DNA from: JANOAR01 sp031411235
GTDB lineage: Bacteria > Verrucomicrobiota > Verrucomicrobiia > Verrucomicrobiales > Verrucomicrobiaceae
Reading direction: 5' to 3'
NCBI GenBank assembly: GCA_031411235.1
Contig: JANOAR010000216.1
Span: forward strand, 1 to 50,913
DNA: 50,913 nt
Part shown: positions 8,159-17,318 of the stretch, piece after piece
Layout of the letters: the number at the start of each line of letters is the position of its first letter
Position numbering within the stretch: the first letter of the stretch is position 1
Notes under the pieces: generated by a model
Seen by the model: only the letters and a program-made list of their open reading frames with translations
What the model was told of the DNA's origin: nothing
The model's database searches: none
Position numbers and translations under genes: made by a program

Positions 8159-8875
8159 ATGCCAGTCCTGCCATCGTGGAAGACTCTGCCAGCCATGCAG
8201 TCATACGTACAGGGCTTGCCCATGGCCACCAAGTCTGGCGAGCCACGAGCGCCGCACTCCTGCTCGACGGACAACAACCTGACCGTCCTCGCCCATTACT
8301 TTGCCGCACTCAACCCGCAGCAAACCCTGGAGATCGGGCTAGGCTTCGGAGCCTCCGCCACCCTCCTGCTCTCATTGCATCAGCAAGCAGGCGGTAATGA
8401 CCGTCGCCACCACGCTGTTGATGCCTTTCAACACGAGTTGTGGGGCAATGCCGCCCTACTGCATCTGAAAGACTCCGGCCTCGACACGAGTCTAAGTTTC
8501 CACAGTCAGCTCTCAGCAATAGTGCTGCCCAAGTTAATGGAAAAGGGCGAGAAATTCGGTCTCATCTATGTCGATGGCAGCCACTTATTCGAAGATGTTT
8601 TCGTCGATTTCTACTACTGCCATCAGTTGCTCAAAATAGGCGGCGCGATCGCCTTCGACGATAGCACCTGCCCCCATATCGCCAAAGTGCTGGCCTTCAT
8701 CCGGCGCAATCTAGCTAGCGACTATGAAGAACATTCGCCCTATGCCATCACCGCCCCACGGCACACTTGGTTAAAGAGCATCGCTGCCCGGCTGCTCGGT
8801 CGCCAGCAGCTCACGCTTTTCAAGAAGGTGGCGCATACGAAACGGACGTGGGGAACACCGTTTAGACGCTTTTGA
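8159..8875 (+). CDS. Class I SAM-dependent methyltransferase
   Basis: A 238-residue Rossmann methyltransferase of the Methyltransf_24 style. Motif I is LEIGLGFGASATLLL (about 56-70), and the acidic loop near LIYVDGSHLFEDVFVDF (about 139-155) is typical of enzymes acting on small molecules or sugars. The final residues are basic. The start could also be Met13 or Met22, since the first 35 residues are not conserved-looking. It sits between the carbamoyltransferase and an FkbM methyltransferase, so a role in O-methylating polysaccharide sugars is likely, but the substrate is unknown. Confidence 0.78.
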   Translation: MPVLPSWKTLPAMQSYVQGLPMATKSGEPRAPHSCSTDNNLTVLAHYFAALNPQQTLEIGLGFGASATLLLSLHQQAGGNDRRHHAVDAFQHELWGNAALLHLKDSGLDTSLSFHSQLSAIVLPKLMEKGEKFGLIYVDGSHLFEDVFVDFYYCHQLLKIGGAIAFDDSTCPHIAKVLAFIRRNLASDYEEHSPYAITAPRHTWLKSIAARLLGRQQLTLFKKVAHTKRTWGTPFRRF

Positions 8876-8905
8876 ATCCACAGTGACCCCAGCTCCGAGC
8901 AACCC

Positions 8906-9580
8906 ATGTTGGACTCTCTAAAGTCACTATTTATCCCCGCTGGCGAACGCCCACGAATCGTGTGGTTTGGACTCTTTGCTGGGCTTCGGCTGAACTTAAA
9001 TCTACGTACTCAGCTTCAGGTATTCCTCGGCCTGTGGGAACGGGAGGTGACACGTTTCATGCGCCAAACCGTGCCGGGCTGTAAGTGGGCGGTGGATGTG
9101 GGGTCAGGTCGTGGTGAATACACTCTTCTCTTTCTAAAGTATCCCAGTATTTGCCAAGTCATCGCCGTAGAACCCCTCGATTTCGTCATGCCCATGCTGC
9201 AAAAGAATGTAGCACTCAATGGCCTTGGCGACGATACCCGCCTCAAGTGCATCGAAGGTCGCCTTGGGGTCGTAAGTCACAACGAAATGTGGTGCCTTGA
9301 TGACCTCGGACTCGATCGCGATGCGCCAGGATTCATCAAGCTAGACGTTGATGGTGCTGAGGTCGATGTTCTTCTTGGCGGTGCCGAACTACTTGCACGG
9401 CGGAAAACACGTCTTCTCGTTGAAACCCATTCGTTAGAACTAGAGCAAGAATGCATCCGTTTGCTAACAAACCTAGGCTACCAATGCCAGATCATTAAAA
9501 ATGCCTGGTGGCGCAATTTCTTCCGTGAGGAGCGCATCGTTTTGCATAATCGTTGGTTGGCTGTAACCCCCTTGAGCTAG
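8906..9580 (+). CDS. FkbM family methyltransferase (1)
   Basis: A 224-residue SAM-dependent O-methyltransferase. Motif I is AVDVGSGRGEYTLLF (about 63-77). The family-defining element FIKLDVDGAEVDVLLGG (about 138-154) is followed by a LLVETH strand. FkbM enzymes in polysaccharide loci usually methylate sugar hydroxyls. It ends five bases before the next gene and is one of four FkbM genes in this locus. Confidence 0.85.
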   Translation: MLDSLKSLFIPAGERPRIVWFGLFAGLRLNLNLRTQLQVFLGLWEREVTRFMRQTVPGCKWAVDVGSGRGEYTLLFLKYPSICQVIAVEPLDFVMPMLQKNVALNGLGDDTRLKCIEGRLGVVSHNEMWCLDDLGLDRDAPGFIKLDVDGAEVDVLLGGAELLARRKTRLLVETHSLELEQECIRLLTNLGYQCQIIKNAWWRNFFREERIVLHNRWLAVTPLS

Positions 9581-9585
9581 CAAAC

Positions 9586-10182
9586 ATGCGCCTTCGTAAT
9601 CTCTTTCGCCCCGTCTATATCCTGGGGCGCATTCATTACTGGCTTTATCAAAAGAGGCATCCAGATCATCCTTGGCTCACACCCCAGGCTATCGGCTGGC
9701 TAGAAACGAATCTCAAGCCCGGTGGCAGTGGCTTTGAGTGGGGTAGCGGACGTAGCACTTTATGGTTCGGCAAGCGCCTCAATGCACTCATCAGCATCGA
9801 ATCCAATAAAGATTGGTTCCTCCAAGTTAGTGCCCAAGTTAACGAGGCAGGACTTAGTCATATCAAAGTTCGTCACCTCCCCTTGGATCACCCCGAGCAA
9901 GACACCTATGCCTTTGAATATCCTCAGCTTCCTGCCAATGCTGCGGCTATCCTTGAAGTCCCCGACGCTAGCCTTGATCTCATTATCGTCGATGGCTGGT
10001 ACCGCCCCATCTGCACCCGCGCCGCCTTGCCTAAACTCAAACCCGGCGGCCTGCTGCTGATCGACAATACGGATTGGTTGCCGCGCGAGCAATGGCCCGT
10101 GCCACTCGACTGGCCATTAGAACACCAAAGCCGGAATGTGCTGACGCAGACTTCCCTTTGGAGAAAGCCGCGCCATTCATGA
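9586..10182 (+). CDS. Class I methyltransferase-like protein
   Basis: A 198-residue Rossmann protein with a short SAM-binding-like glycine motif, FEWGSGRSTLWFG (about 48-60), an acidic strand end (SIES) and LDLIIVDGWYRP followed by KPGGLLLIDNTD, a post-motif methyltransferase strand. The ATG at 9586 is preferred over an upstream GTG-type frame extension that would overlap the FkbM gene. Its TGA overlaps the flippase start in an ATGA junction. Whether it is catalytically active on a sugar is unknown. Confidence 0.7.
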   Translation: MRLRNLFRPVYILGRIHYWLYQKRHPDHPWLTPQAIGWLETNLKPGGSGFEWGSGRSTLWFGKRLNALISIESNKDWFLQVSAQVNEAGLSHIKVRHLPLDHPEQDTYAFEYPQLPANAAAILEVPDASLDLIIVDGWYRPICTRAALPKLKPGGLLLIDNTDWLPREQWPVPLDWPLEHQSRNVLTQTSLWRKPRHS

Positions 10183-11468
10183 TCTTCCGATTAGATTGGT
10201 GGCTACGTTGGTCCAAAATTCTTGGCGGATTTGCCGCGATACAAGGGCTGGTTCAAGTGCTCAATGGGGTGACAGGCTTCCTGCTCGTTCGTTCCATGGG
10301 AAAGGAAGACTATGCTTGGTTCACGATCATTAACTCCTTACTCGCGACGATCGGCATCCTCACAGATTCAGGCTTGGGCAGTGCGATGTCGTCTCAGGGC
10401 GGGCCGATATGCAATGATAAGCCACGCTTTGCTGAGCTGATGGTGCTGACAAAGCGACTGCGTTTCGCTTTCTTGCTGCTCGCTTTGTTGGTAGCTCTGC
10501 CGGCCGGAATTTATGTGCTGCATTTGAACCATGCACCGCCGTGGATCACGGGGCTACTTATGTTCACTACTATTATGAGCGCCATTCCAGCGGCGGAGGG
10601 CACTATACTATCCTCGGCATGCCGCCTGCACTCTCGATTGAGGCAGATATTGCAGGCAGACACATCGGTGAGTCTGACGCGGCTGGGATTAGTATTTGCG
10701 GCTGGTTACGCGGGCATGACGGCTGTGATTGCGACCGCCATCACAGCCGTGGCGCAGTGGGTACAATTGCTGGTTTTACGGCGGCAGACGCACGATCTAG
10801 TTAGCGTACCTCACGAAGATACGGGAACATTCCGCGCACCAATGCTGGCGGTGGTGAAGCAAATGCTTCCACTCTGTATTTTTCAGTGCATCCAGGGCCA
10901 AATCACGACTTGGGTGCTTAGCTTCTGCGCCACAACCAGCACCGTTGCGGATGTAGGCGCACTCTCACGATTGGGAATCATATCCACCTTCCTGTTTGTG
11001 CCACTCTTCAATATTGTTTATCCTATGATCGCGCGGGCAACGGAACCTCGGCAATTGCGCAAGTTATCAGCGCTACTGTTAGCGGTTTCGCTGCTGATTT
11101 CATTGTTCATTGTCGGGTTGGGTGTGATGTGTTCAAAGCAAATCCTTTGGGTGCTTGGAGCACAGTACGGCCATCTGCACCGGGAGCTGGTCTGGTACAT
11201 GGCCTATGTCTCGTTGGGCTTTTTCGGCAACATTGTTTGGGGGATCGTGCTGACGCGGAGCTGGGTAAAGCATGGCTGGATACACATTCCGATTACCATT
11301 GTCTTACAGGTATGTGGTGCCTTTTACCTGGATTTGTCCAAGGCTACTGACACGATTCTTTTTGCTGGCCTCAGCAATTTCGCTGGTTTGTTCATCGCTC
11401 TAACTCTTGTCTGGCGAGGGCTCGCGGCTGCGAACCAAGCAACGCCTGCCAGTCCTATGGCGGCTTAA
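10179..11468 (+). CDS. Polysaccharide flippase (Wzx/MATE-type)
   Basis: A polytopic inner-membrane protein of 429 residues with about 12 to 14 hydrophobic helices. It fits Wzx-type exporters that flip lipid-linked oligosaccharides to the periplasmic face. The N-terminal region LGGFAAIQGLVQVLNGVTGF and the pattern of polar residues in the first helices are like polysaccharide biosynthesis proteins of the MATE-like superfamily. The start at 10179 gives the ATGA overlap with the preceding methyltransferase and a sensible N-terminus; the frame is open further upstream. It is the only flippase seen in the window. Confidence 0.8.
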   Translation: MIFRLDWWLRWSKILGGFAAIQGLVQVLNGVTGFLLVRSMGKEDYAWFTIINSLLATIGILTDSGLGSAMSSQGGPICNDKPRFAELMVLTKRLRFAFLLLALLVALPAGIYVLHLNHAPPWITGLLMFTTIMSAIPAAEGTILSSACRLHSRLRQILQADTSVSLTRLGLVFAAGYAGMTAVIATAITAVAQWVQLLVLRRQTHDLVSVPHEDTGTFRAPMLAVVKQMLPLCIFQCIQGQITTWVLSFCATTSTVADVGALSRLGIISTFLFVPLFNIVYPMIARATEPRQLRKLSALLLAVSLLISLFIVGLGVMCSKQILWVLGAQYGHLHRELVWYMAYVSLGFFGNIVWGIVLTRSWVKHGWIHIPITIVLQVCGAFYLDLSKATDTILFAGLSNFAGLFIALTLVWRGLAAANQATPASPMAA

Positions 11469-11502
11469 ACAAGTGTTATTCTCTTTTTCTTACTGATCCT
11501 TC

Positions 11503-13212
11503 ATGAACATACTCGGTATTAGTTACTCCATGCATGAATCTGCCGCCTGCCTTTTGCAGAATGGCAAGCTGATCTTCGCTTGTGCGGAAGAGCGGTTGAG
11601 TCGAATAAAGCAGGATTTCCGATTTCCAGTGCTGGCGATCCAAGCGGCGCTTGACTTTGCTGGGCTAAAGTTGGCCGATATTGACCATGTTGCTCTTGGT
11701 TGGCCCAAGCCCGGCGAGTCGGCTCGGCACAATGCCAAGATGATTGTGACAGGCGAATGGCCCCTCTCAATGATGCGGTTAGAGCGCACGATTGTAACGT
11801 ATTTAAAAGACTTGCGGCACAAGGGGGGCGAAAAAGATTTCGAGAGATCTTTTGGCCGTCCAAAGAACTTCCACTTTATCAATCACCACTTAGCCCATGC
11901 CCTCAGCGCTCAAGCCCTTTCGGGCTTTGACGAATCGGTAGTCTTGGTAATCGACGGGCGCGGTGCGAGCGAGGCGACCACTCTTTGGCACGCTAAAGAT
12001 GGGGCTATCAAGCTGTTGGAGAAGTACGAGTACCCGAACTCGATTGGCGTGTTCTACGCCGGGATTACGCAGATGCTCGGCTTCCAGCCGCTAAGTGACG
12101 AGTGGAAGGTAATGGGCCTTGCATCCTATGGTAAACAAAAGGTTGATCTATCTAAATTGATCACAGTCAGCGACGACTCCTATCAAGTAAATGGGAGTCC
12201 ATTTTTTGGTCGAGTGGATTTCGACAAGAGTAAGCTTGAGGCTGTAACTGGCCCGAGGCGAGATGAAGATGCAGAACTAACTCAGCGTGACATGGATCTT
12301 GCTTACTCGGCGCAGGCGCTCTGTGAAGAGGCAATGATGGCACTTCTGCGTCGTATCACCAAGCTCACGGGCAGCCGCAAGCTCTGCCTCGCAGGTGGCG
12401 TGGCGCTTAACTGCAAAGCTAATGGCGAACTCATTCGTTCGGGACTGATTGATGACATTTACGTGCAGCCAGCCGCTGGCGATGATGGCGTGTGCATCGG
12501 TGCTGCGTACGCGGTCTATGAGAAACTGGGCATGCAAATCCCGCAGCATGTCGTTGGGCATAGTTACCTTGGCACGGAGCACTCGAACGAAGAGATCGAG
12601 AAGGTGCTCAAGGTGTTTAAGCTTAACTATCGTCGTGTGAACGATGTTTCAAAAGCGACGGCACGCCTTCTCGCTGATGATAAGCTTGTCGGCTGGTTTC
12701 AGGGACGCATGGAATTCGGCCCGCGTGCGCTTGGGGCGCGCTCGATTATCTCCGATGCACGCTCAGAGGCAAATCGAGATAAGGTCAATGAAGCAGTGAA
12801 GTTTCGTGAGAACTGGCGGCCTTTCGCGCCGAGCGTGCTCGCCGAGAAAGGCCATCTTTACTTCAAAGACTTCCGCCCTTCGCCCTACATGATCCTCAGC
12901 TTTTGGGCCTCTGATGAAGGCAAGGCCAAGATACCAGCGGTGGTGCATGTGGACGGCAGTTGCCGCGTGCAGACGGTTACACGCGACACCAATCCTCGCT
13001 ACTATGACATGCTCACGGAGTTCGAGCGACTCACGGGTGTAGGCGTGTGCATGAACACTTCATTTAACTTGAAAGGCGACGCCATTGTCGAGTCTCCAAA
13101 AGATGCTGTTCAGACCTTCTACACTTCCGGACTCGACTACCTTGTGATTGGTGACTTCGTGGTTGGCAAAGAACAGAATCTTGACGATGCACTCGCAAAA
13201 CTTCCCTTGTAA
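11503..13212 (+). CDS. Carbamoyltransferase, NodU/CmcH family (second copy)
   Basis: Same family and architecture as the gene at 6401, at 569 residues: ILGISYSMHESAACLL at the N-terminus, HHLAH at 128-132, VLVIDGRGASEAT, then WFQGRMEFGPRALGARSII and WRPFAPSVL in the C-terminal domain. The two are clearly diverged rather than a recent duplicate, so they probably modify different positions or sugars. It is followed at 12 bases by a methyltransferase and then an FkbM gene, repeating the order seen after the first copy. Confidence 0.92.
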   Translation: MNILGISYSMHESAACLLQNGKLIFACAEERLSRIKQDFRFPVLAIQAALDFAGLKLADIDHVALGWPKPGESARHNAKMIVTGEWPLSMMRLERTIVTYLKDLRHKGGEKDFERSFGRPKNFHFINHHLAHALSAQALSGFDESVVLVIDGRGASEATTLWHAKDGAIKLLEKYEYPNSIGVFYAGITQMLGFQPLSDEWKVMGLASYGKQKVDLSKLITVSDDSYQVNGSPFFGRVDFDKSKLEAVTGPRRDEDAELTQRDMDLAYSAQALCEEAMMALLRRITKLTGSRKLCLAGGVALNCKANGELIRSGLIDDIYVQPAAGDDGVCIGAAYAVYEKLGMQIPQHVVGHSYLGTEHSNEEIEKVLKVFKLNYRRVNDVSKATARLLADDKLVGWFQGRMEFGPRALGARSIISDARSEANRDKVNEAVKFRENWRPFAPSVLAEKGHLYFKDFRPSPYMILSFWASDEGKAKIPAVVHVDGSCRVQTVTRDTNPRYYDMLTEFERLTGVGVCMNTSFNLKGDAIVESPKDAVQTFYTSGLDYLVIGDFVVGKEQNLDDALAKLPL

Positions 13213-13224
13213 AGCCTTTCAAAC

Positions 13225-14199
13225 ATGAGCGCTCAACCCAACTATCTCAAAGAAATCTACCGCGACATCGAAGTCTCCTGGCTGTCCGAGCTGGACGGAG
13301 GCGGCAGATCATTTGGGCAGGCCTACCTGCAGGTGGTCAAAGAAATGTTCGGCAAGGTGGGCCGTGCTTATGAGTTTTGCAGCGGCCCCGCGTTCATCGG
13401 TTTTTCTCTGTTGGCCGAGGGTCTTTGCGAGTCGCTTTGCCTGTCCGACATCAACCCCAAAGCGGTCGCTGCCGTGCAGGACACCATCAATCGTCATGGT
13501 TTGCAAGATCGTGTCCAGGTCTATCTGTCAGACGGTCTGAGCGCGATTCCTGCCAGCGAGAAGTGGGATCTGGTGGTGAGCAATCCGCCGCACTTTGAAG
13601 TCAGCACAGAAGAGGAATATACCAGCAACATCAGGCTCAATGATCAACACTGGCGCATTCATGAGGAGTTCTATGCCAACGTCGAACCTCATTTGACCGA
13701 GCGCGGCTCGATCTTGATGCAGGAGAATCATCTCGGCAGCGAGGCGAGCACCTTTGCCCACATGGTTGCAGGGGCGGGCTTGGAAACCATTGACTCCTTC
13801 ATGTGCCAAAGTCCACAGCGGGGCATTTTGGATGTTTACTTCTACATTTGGATTCAGCGCCAGGGCGGCGACTTGAGGATGCGCCGAGAAAGCCATCCGC
13901 GGTTTGTTTTCAATGAGCCTGAAAAACTGGCTCTAAGCACAGCAAGTGAGCTGCGGCCTGCTCTCGCCCTGAGTTCCTGGAAACAATACCGGATTCAAGC
14001 AGCAAACTCGACTGCGGAGACGATCCCGATTGTGGTCTATCAGCGCCGGTACGGATTGGTGTGGCGGCAACTGCTCTGTCCCATCATGACCGTGGCACCT
14101 GCTTCGTCGGCGACGAGTGCTATCCTCCGCTTTGGCCCAGGCACCTATCAGGTTCGTGGTGGCAGCACGGTGCTGGCAAATCTGACTGTTGCCGCATGA
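13225..14199 (+). CDS. Class I methyltransferase with NPPH motif and C-terminal extension
   Basis: A 324-residue protein with a PrmC/RsmC-like (MTS) fold. The SAM-binding region is EFCSGPAFIGFSLLAEG (about 51-67), the acidic ribose-binding loop is LSDINPKAV, and the catalytic-type tetrapeptide NPPH appears in DLVVSNPPHFEV (about 112-123). NPP(Y/F/H) motifs are typical of enzymes that methylate nitrogen atoms next to a planar system. Residues from about 215 form a separate part rich in short hydrophobic strands, not part of the core fold. Its place between a carbamoyltransferase and an FkbM gene suggests sugar or amide modification; the substrate is unknown. Confidence 0.7.
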   Translation: MSAQPNYLKEIYRDIEVSWLSELDGGGRSFGQAYLQVVKEMFGKVGRAYEFCSGPAFIGFSLLAEGLCESLCLSDINPKAVAAVQDTINRHGLQDRVQVYLSDGLSAIPASEKWDLVVSNPPHFEVSTEEEYTSNIRLNDQHWRIHEEFYANVEPHLTERGSILMQENHLGSEASTFAHMVAGAGLETIDSFMCQSPQRGILDVYFYIWIQRQGGDLRMRRESHPRFVFNEPEKLALSTASELRPALALSSWKQYRIQAANSTAETIPIVVYQRRYGLVWRQLLCPIMTVAPASSATSAILRFGPGTYQVRGGSTVLANLTVAA

Positions 14200-14230
14200 T
14201 GTGCTCACCACTGCTCACTTTTTAATCACC

Positions 14231-15058
14231 ATGAAGCTCGCCAAAAAGGCCGCACAAAAACTGCTGTCGATTCTGCTGCCCAAGTCCGCTTACTACCGCT
14301 TGGCACGCTTTTACCGCGCCCGCGTGCTCGGCAAGTTCGAGCCACGCATCATTGAGCGTCTGTATGGCGGACACTTGCTCAAGCTGCAGCTTCGCGATGT
14401 CACCGGGCAGGGCTGGTATGACTGTGAATGGCCCCTGCCAGCCGAGATGAAACAGTTCATGGGCCGGTCATTGAAGCCGGGCGCACGGGTGTTTGATCTT
14501 GGTGCCCATCAAGGTGTTGTGGCGCTGATGTTGTCACGCTTTGTGTTGCCTGAAGGCGAGGTGGTGGCGGTAGAAGCTGATTCGAGCCAGGCGGCCATAG
14601 CCAACGAGAACAAGGAACTGAATCAGGCGGCCAATTTGACCGTGGTATTGGCGGCTGTGGCAGAAAAGGAGAGCGGTGAGATACCGGAGAGCAGCGGGCA
14701 CATGAACCGCCTGTATGACTGGAATCTGTGCGGTGTGGCGCGCTCAACCATTGACGGGTTGGCCGTGAAGTTTGGCGTTCCTGATCTGGTTTACATGGAC
14801 ATCGACGGTTACGAAATCCAGGCATTGCGTGGCGCGGCCACGGTGCTTGCTAGCAAGGCGGATTGGTTTGTCGAAATCCATGTCAACGCAGGCTTGGAAC
14901 AAGAAGGCGGCACTTGGCAGCAAGTGCTCGAATACTTTCCTGCGGAGCAGTTTGAGCGGCTGATATGTGACCCAGATCGAGGTGGCTATGTGCCCTTTGA
15001 TCCAGCCTCGCCCATTCTGGAGTCGAGGTTTTTCATGGTGGCGTTTCACCGTGCATGA
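14231..15058 (+). CDS. FkbM family methyltransferase (2)
   Basis: A 275-residue SAM-dependent methyltransferase. Motif I is RVFDLGAHQGVVALML, followed by VVAVEADSSQA. The FkbM element is LVYMDIDGYEIQALRGA, followed by WFVEIHVN. The ATG at 14231 (MKLAKKAAQKLL) is chosen over an upstream frame start that would overlap the preceding gene. The N-terminal 70 residues are basic and may contact the membrane or carrier lipid, but this is only an impression. Confidence 0.83.
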   Translation: MKLAKKAAQKLLSILLPKSAYYRLARFYRARVLGKFEPRIIERLYGGHLLKLQLRDVTGQGWYDCEWPLPAEMKQFMGRSLKPGARVFDLGAHQGVVALMLSRFVLPEGEVVAVEADSSQAAIANENKELNQAANLTVVLAAVAEKESGEIPESSGHMNRLYDWNLCGVARSTIDGLAVKFGVPDLVYMDIDGYEIQALRGAATVLASKADWFVEIHVNAGLEQEGGTWQQVLEYFPAEQFERLICDPDRGGYVPFDPASPILESRFFMVAFHRA

Positions 15059-15091
15059 TCTGGCGATTGGCGGTTAAATATTGATTCAATC

Positions 15092-16114
15092 ATGCCTGAG
15101 AAATGGAGCGCCCTAGCGGGAGTGCGGTTTTTGCTGGCTTCCATTGTGGCCGTGAATCACATCCGGGATTATGCCCCGCTGGGCTGGTTGGGCTTTATCC
15201 CCAAGTTTGGCGCGTTCGAGTCCATTCTGGGTTTCCTGCTAATCAGCGGCTATTCCATTGGCCATTCGTATCAATCACAGCCGGAGGGCTTTCTTTGGCG
15301 GCGCATCCGGCGGCTGTATCCGGTCTATTTTGCCGCGTTGGTGCTGACCTATGTGGCTTTGCAGGTGGAGAATCCGGCGGTGCTCACGGATTGGTTCGCG
15401 CTTGGATTGAATGCGCTGTTTTTGAACCAGTTGTTCACCACGACCTCCTATTTGGGGCCTGCGTGGAGTCTGTCGCTTGAGTTTTGGTTATACAGCCTCG
15501 CGCCGTTGCTGATGGGGCTGGCGCTGAGCCGAGTGCGCCTGCTGGCCTATGTTTCTTTTGGCAGCTACTTGCTCTATGCCGTAGCGCGTCCTGTTTTGAA
15601 GCTGCCATATTTTGCCAGTGTGGGCTTTGGTGGCAATTTGCTGCTGCTGTCCTTTACGTGGGTGATCGGGCTGCATCTGTCGCGGTCGAAAGGGGGTGAG
15701 CGTGAAGTCATGCGCGATGTGGGCCTGATGTTTGGCGTCCATATCCTGCTGTCAGCAGCCATTCAGTTGGCCTACCGGGTTAAGCATCAGGCGCTGTTGG
15801 AATACATGCGGCATGATCTGGTCGGTTACTTCATGCAGGGCCTGACGTTGGTGTTTGTCTGGTTGGTCTTTCAGCAGTTGGTGGTCGCGTCCACCGCTTC
15901 AACTCGTCGTTCTTGGCTGCTGCGCTTTTTGGGAGATGTGTCCTACCCGCTCTATCTGCTGCATGTGCCGCTGTGCATCTTGCTGGCGAAGGCTGGCCTG
16001 CGTTCCGCGCTGCTGTTCTATCTGATTTCAATCGCTTGTTCGGCCTTGGTTTACCAGTTGCTGGACACCTATTCGAAGCGTCGCCATTTAGGTGGCAGAG
16101 AAACAACGGCATGA
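15092..16114 (+). CDS. Membrane O-acyltransferase, acyltransferase-3 family (1)
   Basis: A 340-residue polytopic protein of the OafA/NolL-like family that acylates sugars at the membrane. It shows the conserved His in VAVNHIRDY (about 20), FLLISGYSIG (the GxxxSGF/Y element), RRIRRLYPVYFAAL after the second helix and the SLSLEFWLY motif. About ten hydrophobic helices are evident. Acetyl or succinyl groups are the usual cargo; which one is used here cannot be told. It is the last member of the second carbamoyl/methyl block before a run of glycosyltransferases. Confidence 0.85.
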   Translation: MPEKWSALAGVRFLLASIVAVNHIRDYAPLGWLGFIPKFGAFESILGFLLISGYSIGHSYQSQPEGFLWRRIRRLYPVYFAALVLTYVALQVENPAVLTDWFALGLNALFLNQLFTTTSYLGPAWSLSLEFWLYSLAPLLMGLALSRVRLLAYVSFGSYLLYAVARPVLKLPYFASVGFGGNLLLLSFTWVIGLHLSRSKGGEREVMRDVGLMFGVHILLSAAIQLAYRVKHQALLEYMRHDLVGYFMQGLTLVFVWLVFQQLVVASTASTRRSWLLRFLGDVSYPLYLLHVPLCILLAKAGLRSALLFYLISIACSALVYQLLDTYSKRRHLGGRETTA

Positions 16115-16124
16115 TTTATTTTCC

Positions 16125-17318
16125 GTGAAGATTCTCTATTTTCTTACCCATCCAATTCAGTATCAGAGCCCCTTGCTGCGCCAAATCGTTAGTGCTGGAA
16201 TTGACTTGCATGTGGTTTATGCCTCTGACCGGACAGCGAGGGCCTTTTTCGACAAGGGTTACGGGCGTGAGTTTAAATGGGATGTACCACTTCTTGAAGG
16301 CTATCCCAGCACAGCTCTTGGCGATGAAGAACCTGCGAATCTTTGGCGACGTCGAGTGAGTGACTTCGCACCTCTCGTGCGCACAGTGATTCATCAGCAG
16401 AAACCCGATGTGGTATGGGTGCATGGATGGGCAAACCCGTTTGCGTTGGCGGCATGGCGCGAGGGCGTAGCAGCTGGTTTGCCTGTGATGATGAGGGGGG
16501 ACACGTTTTTGGGTTCTATTCGCGGGGGTTTTGTGAAACGTCTGCTACATCGGCTGATTTACACACGTCGCTTCAAGCAAGTGAGTGTATTTCTTGCCGT
16601 TGGGGCGCTGAATGAGCAGCTTTACTTGACGTATGGTGCGGCTCCTGAGCGAGTGTTCGTATTGCCTCATGCGGTGGATAATCAGTTCTTCGAGCAGCGG
16701 GCGAAGGCAGCGACTCCGCAACGTGAGGAGTTGCGCCGGGCACTAGGGATCGAGGCTGGGCGGCCTATTTTGTTCTTCTGCGGGCGGCTTTCGGATGACA
16801 AAGACCCTGGCACATTGATTCGTGCGGTGGGCAGGTTTGCACAGACAGGTATCAAACCCATGGTGCTAATGGCTGGCGATGGCCCATTGCGGTCAAGTCT
16901 TGAAAAGCTTGCACAGGAGTGTGCACCTGACTGCGTGCAGTTTTTGGGGTTTCAAAATCAAACTGAACTGCCTGCGCTGTATGACCTATGCGACATCTTT
17001 GTCTTGCCTTCGGCTTTTGAACCCTGGGGCTTGGTGGTGAATGAGGTAATGAATGCGGGTAAGCCAGTGATAACGAGTGATAAAACGGGATGCTGGCCTG
17101 ATTTGGTGAAACCAGGGCGCAATGGGGATGTGTTCAGCGTGGGTAGTGTCGATGATCTATGCGCTAAATTGCAGCCTTGGTTGATTGACGCCGATTTGCG
17201 TTCCCGTGGCGGTTCAGAGAGTTTGCGGATCATTCAAAGCTGGAACTATGACGAGGATGTTGTGGGCTTGAAGCGCGCCCTTGAATTTTTGAAGTGCGAA
17301 CGTGCTGTCTCACTATGA
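16125..17318 (+). CDS. Glycosyltransferase family 4 (1)
   Basis: A retaining GT-B enzyme of 397 residues. The N-terminal acceptor domain starts KILYFLTHPIQYQSPLLR. In the C-terminal nucleotide-sugar domain are ILFFCGRLSDDKDPGTLI and the EX7E-type motif in FEPWGLVVNEVMNAGKPVI. The likely start is GTG at 16125, because an in-frame ATG at 16092 lies inside the preceding acyltransferase gene. Its TGA overlaps the next start (ATGA). Confidence 0.85.
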   Translation: MKILYFLTHPIQYQSPLLRQIVSAGIDLHVVYASDRTARAFFDKGYGREFKWDVPLLEGYPSTALGDEEPANLWRRRVSDFAPLVRTVIHQQKPDVVWVHGWANPFALAAWREGVAAGLPVMMRGDTFLGSIRGGFVKRLLHRLIYTRRFKQVSVFLAVGALNEQLYLTYGAAPERVFVLPHAVDNQFFEQRAKAATPQREELRRALGIEAGRPILFFCGRLSDDKDPGTLIRAVGRFAQTGIKPMVLMAGDGPLRSSLEKLAQECAPDCVQFLGFQNQTELPALYDLCDIFVLPSAFEPWGLVVNEVMNAGKPVITSDKTGCWPDLVKPGRNGDVFSVGSVDDLCAKLQPWLIDADLRSRGGSESLRIIQSWNYDEDVVGLKRALEFLKCERAVSL

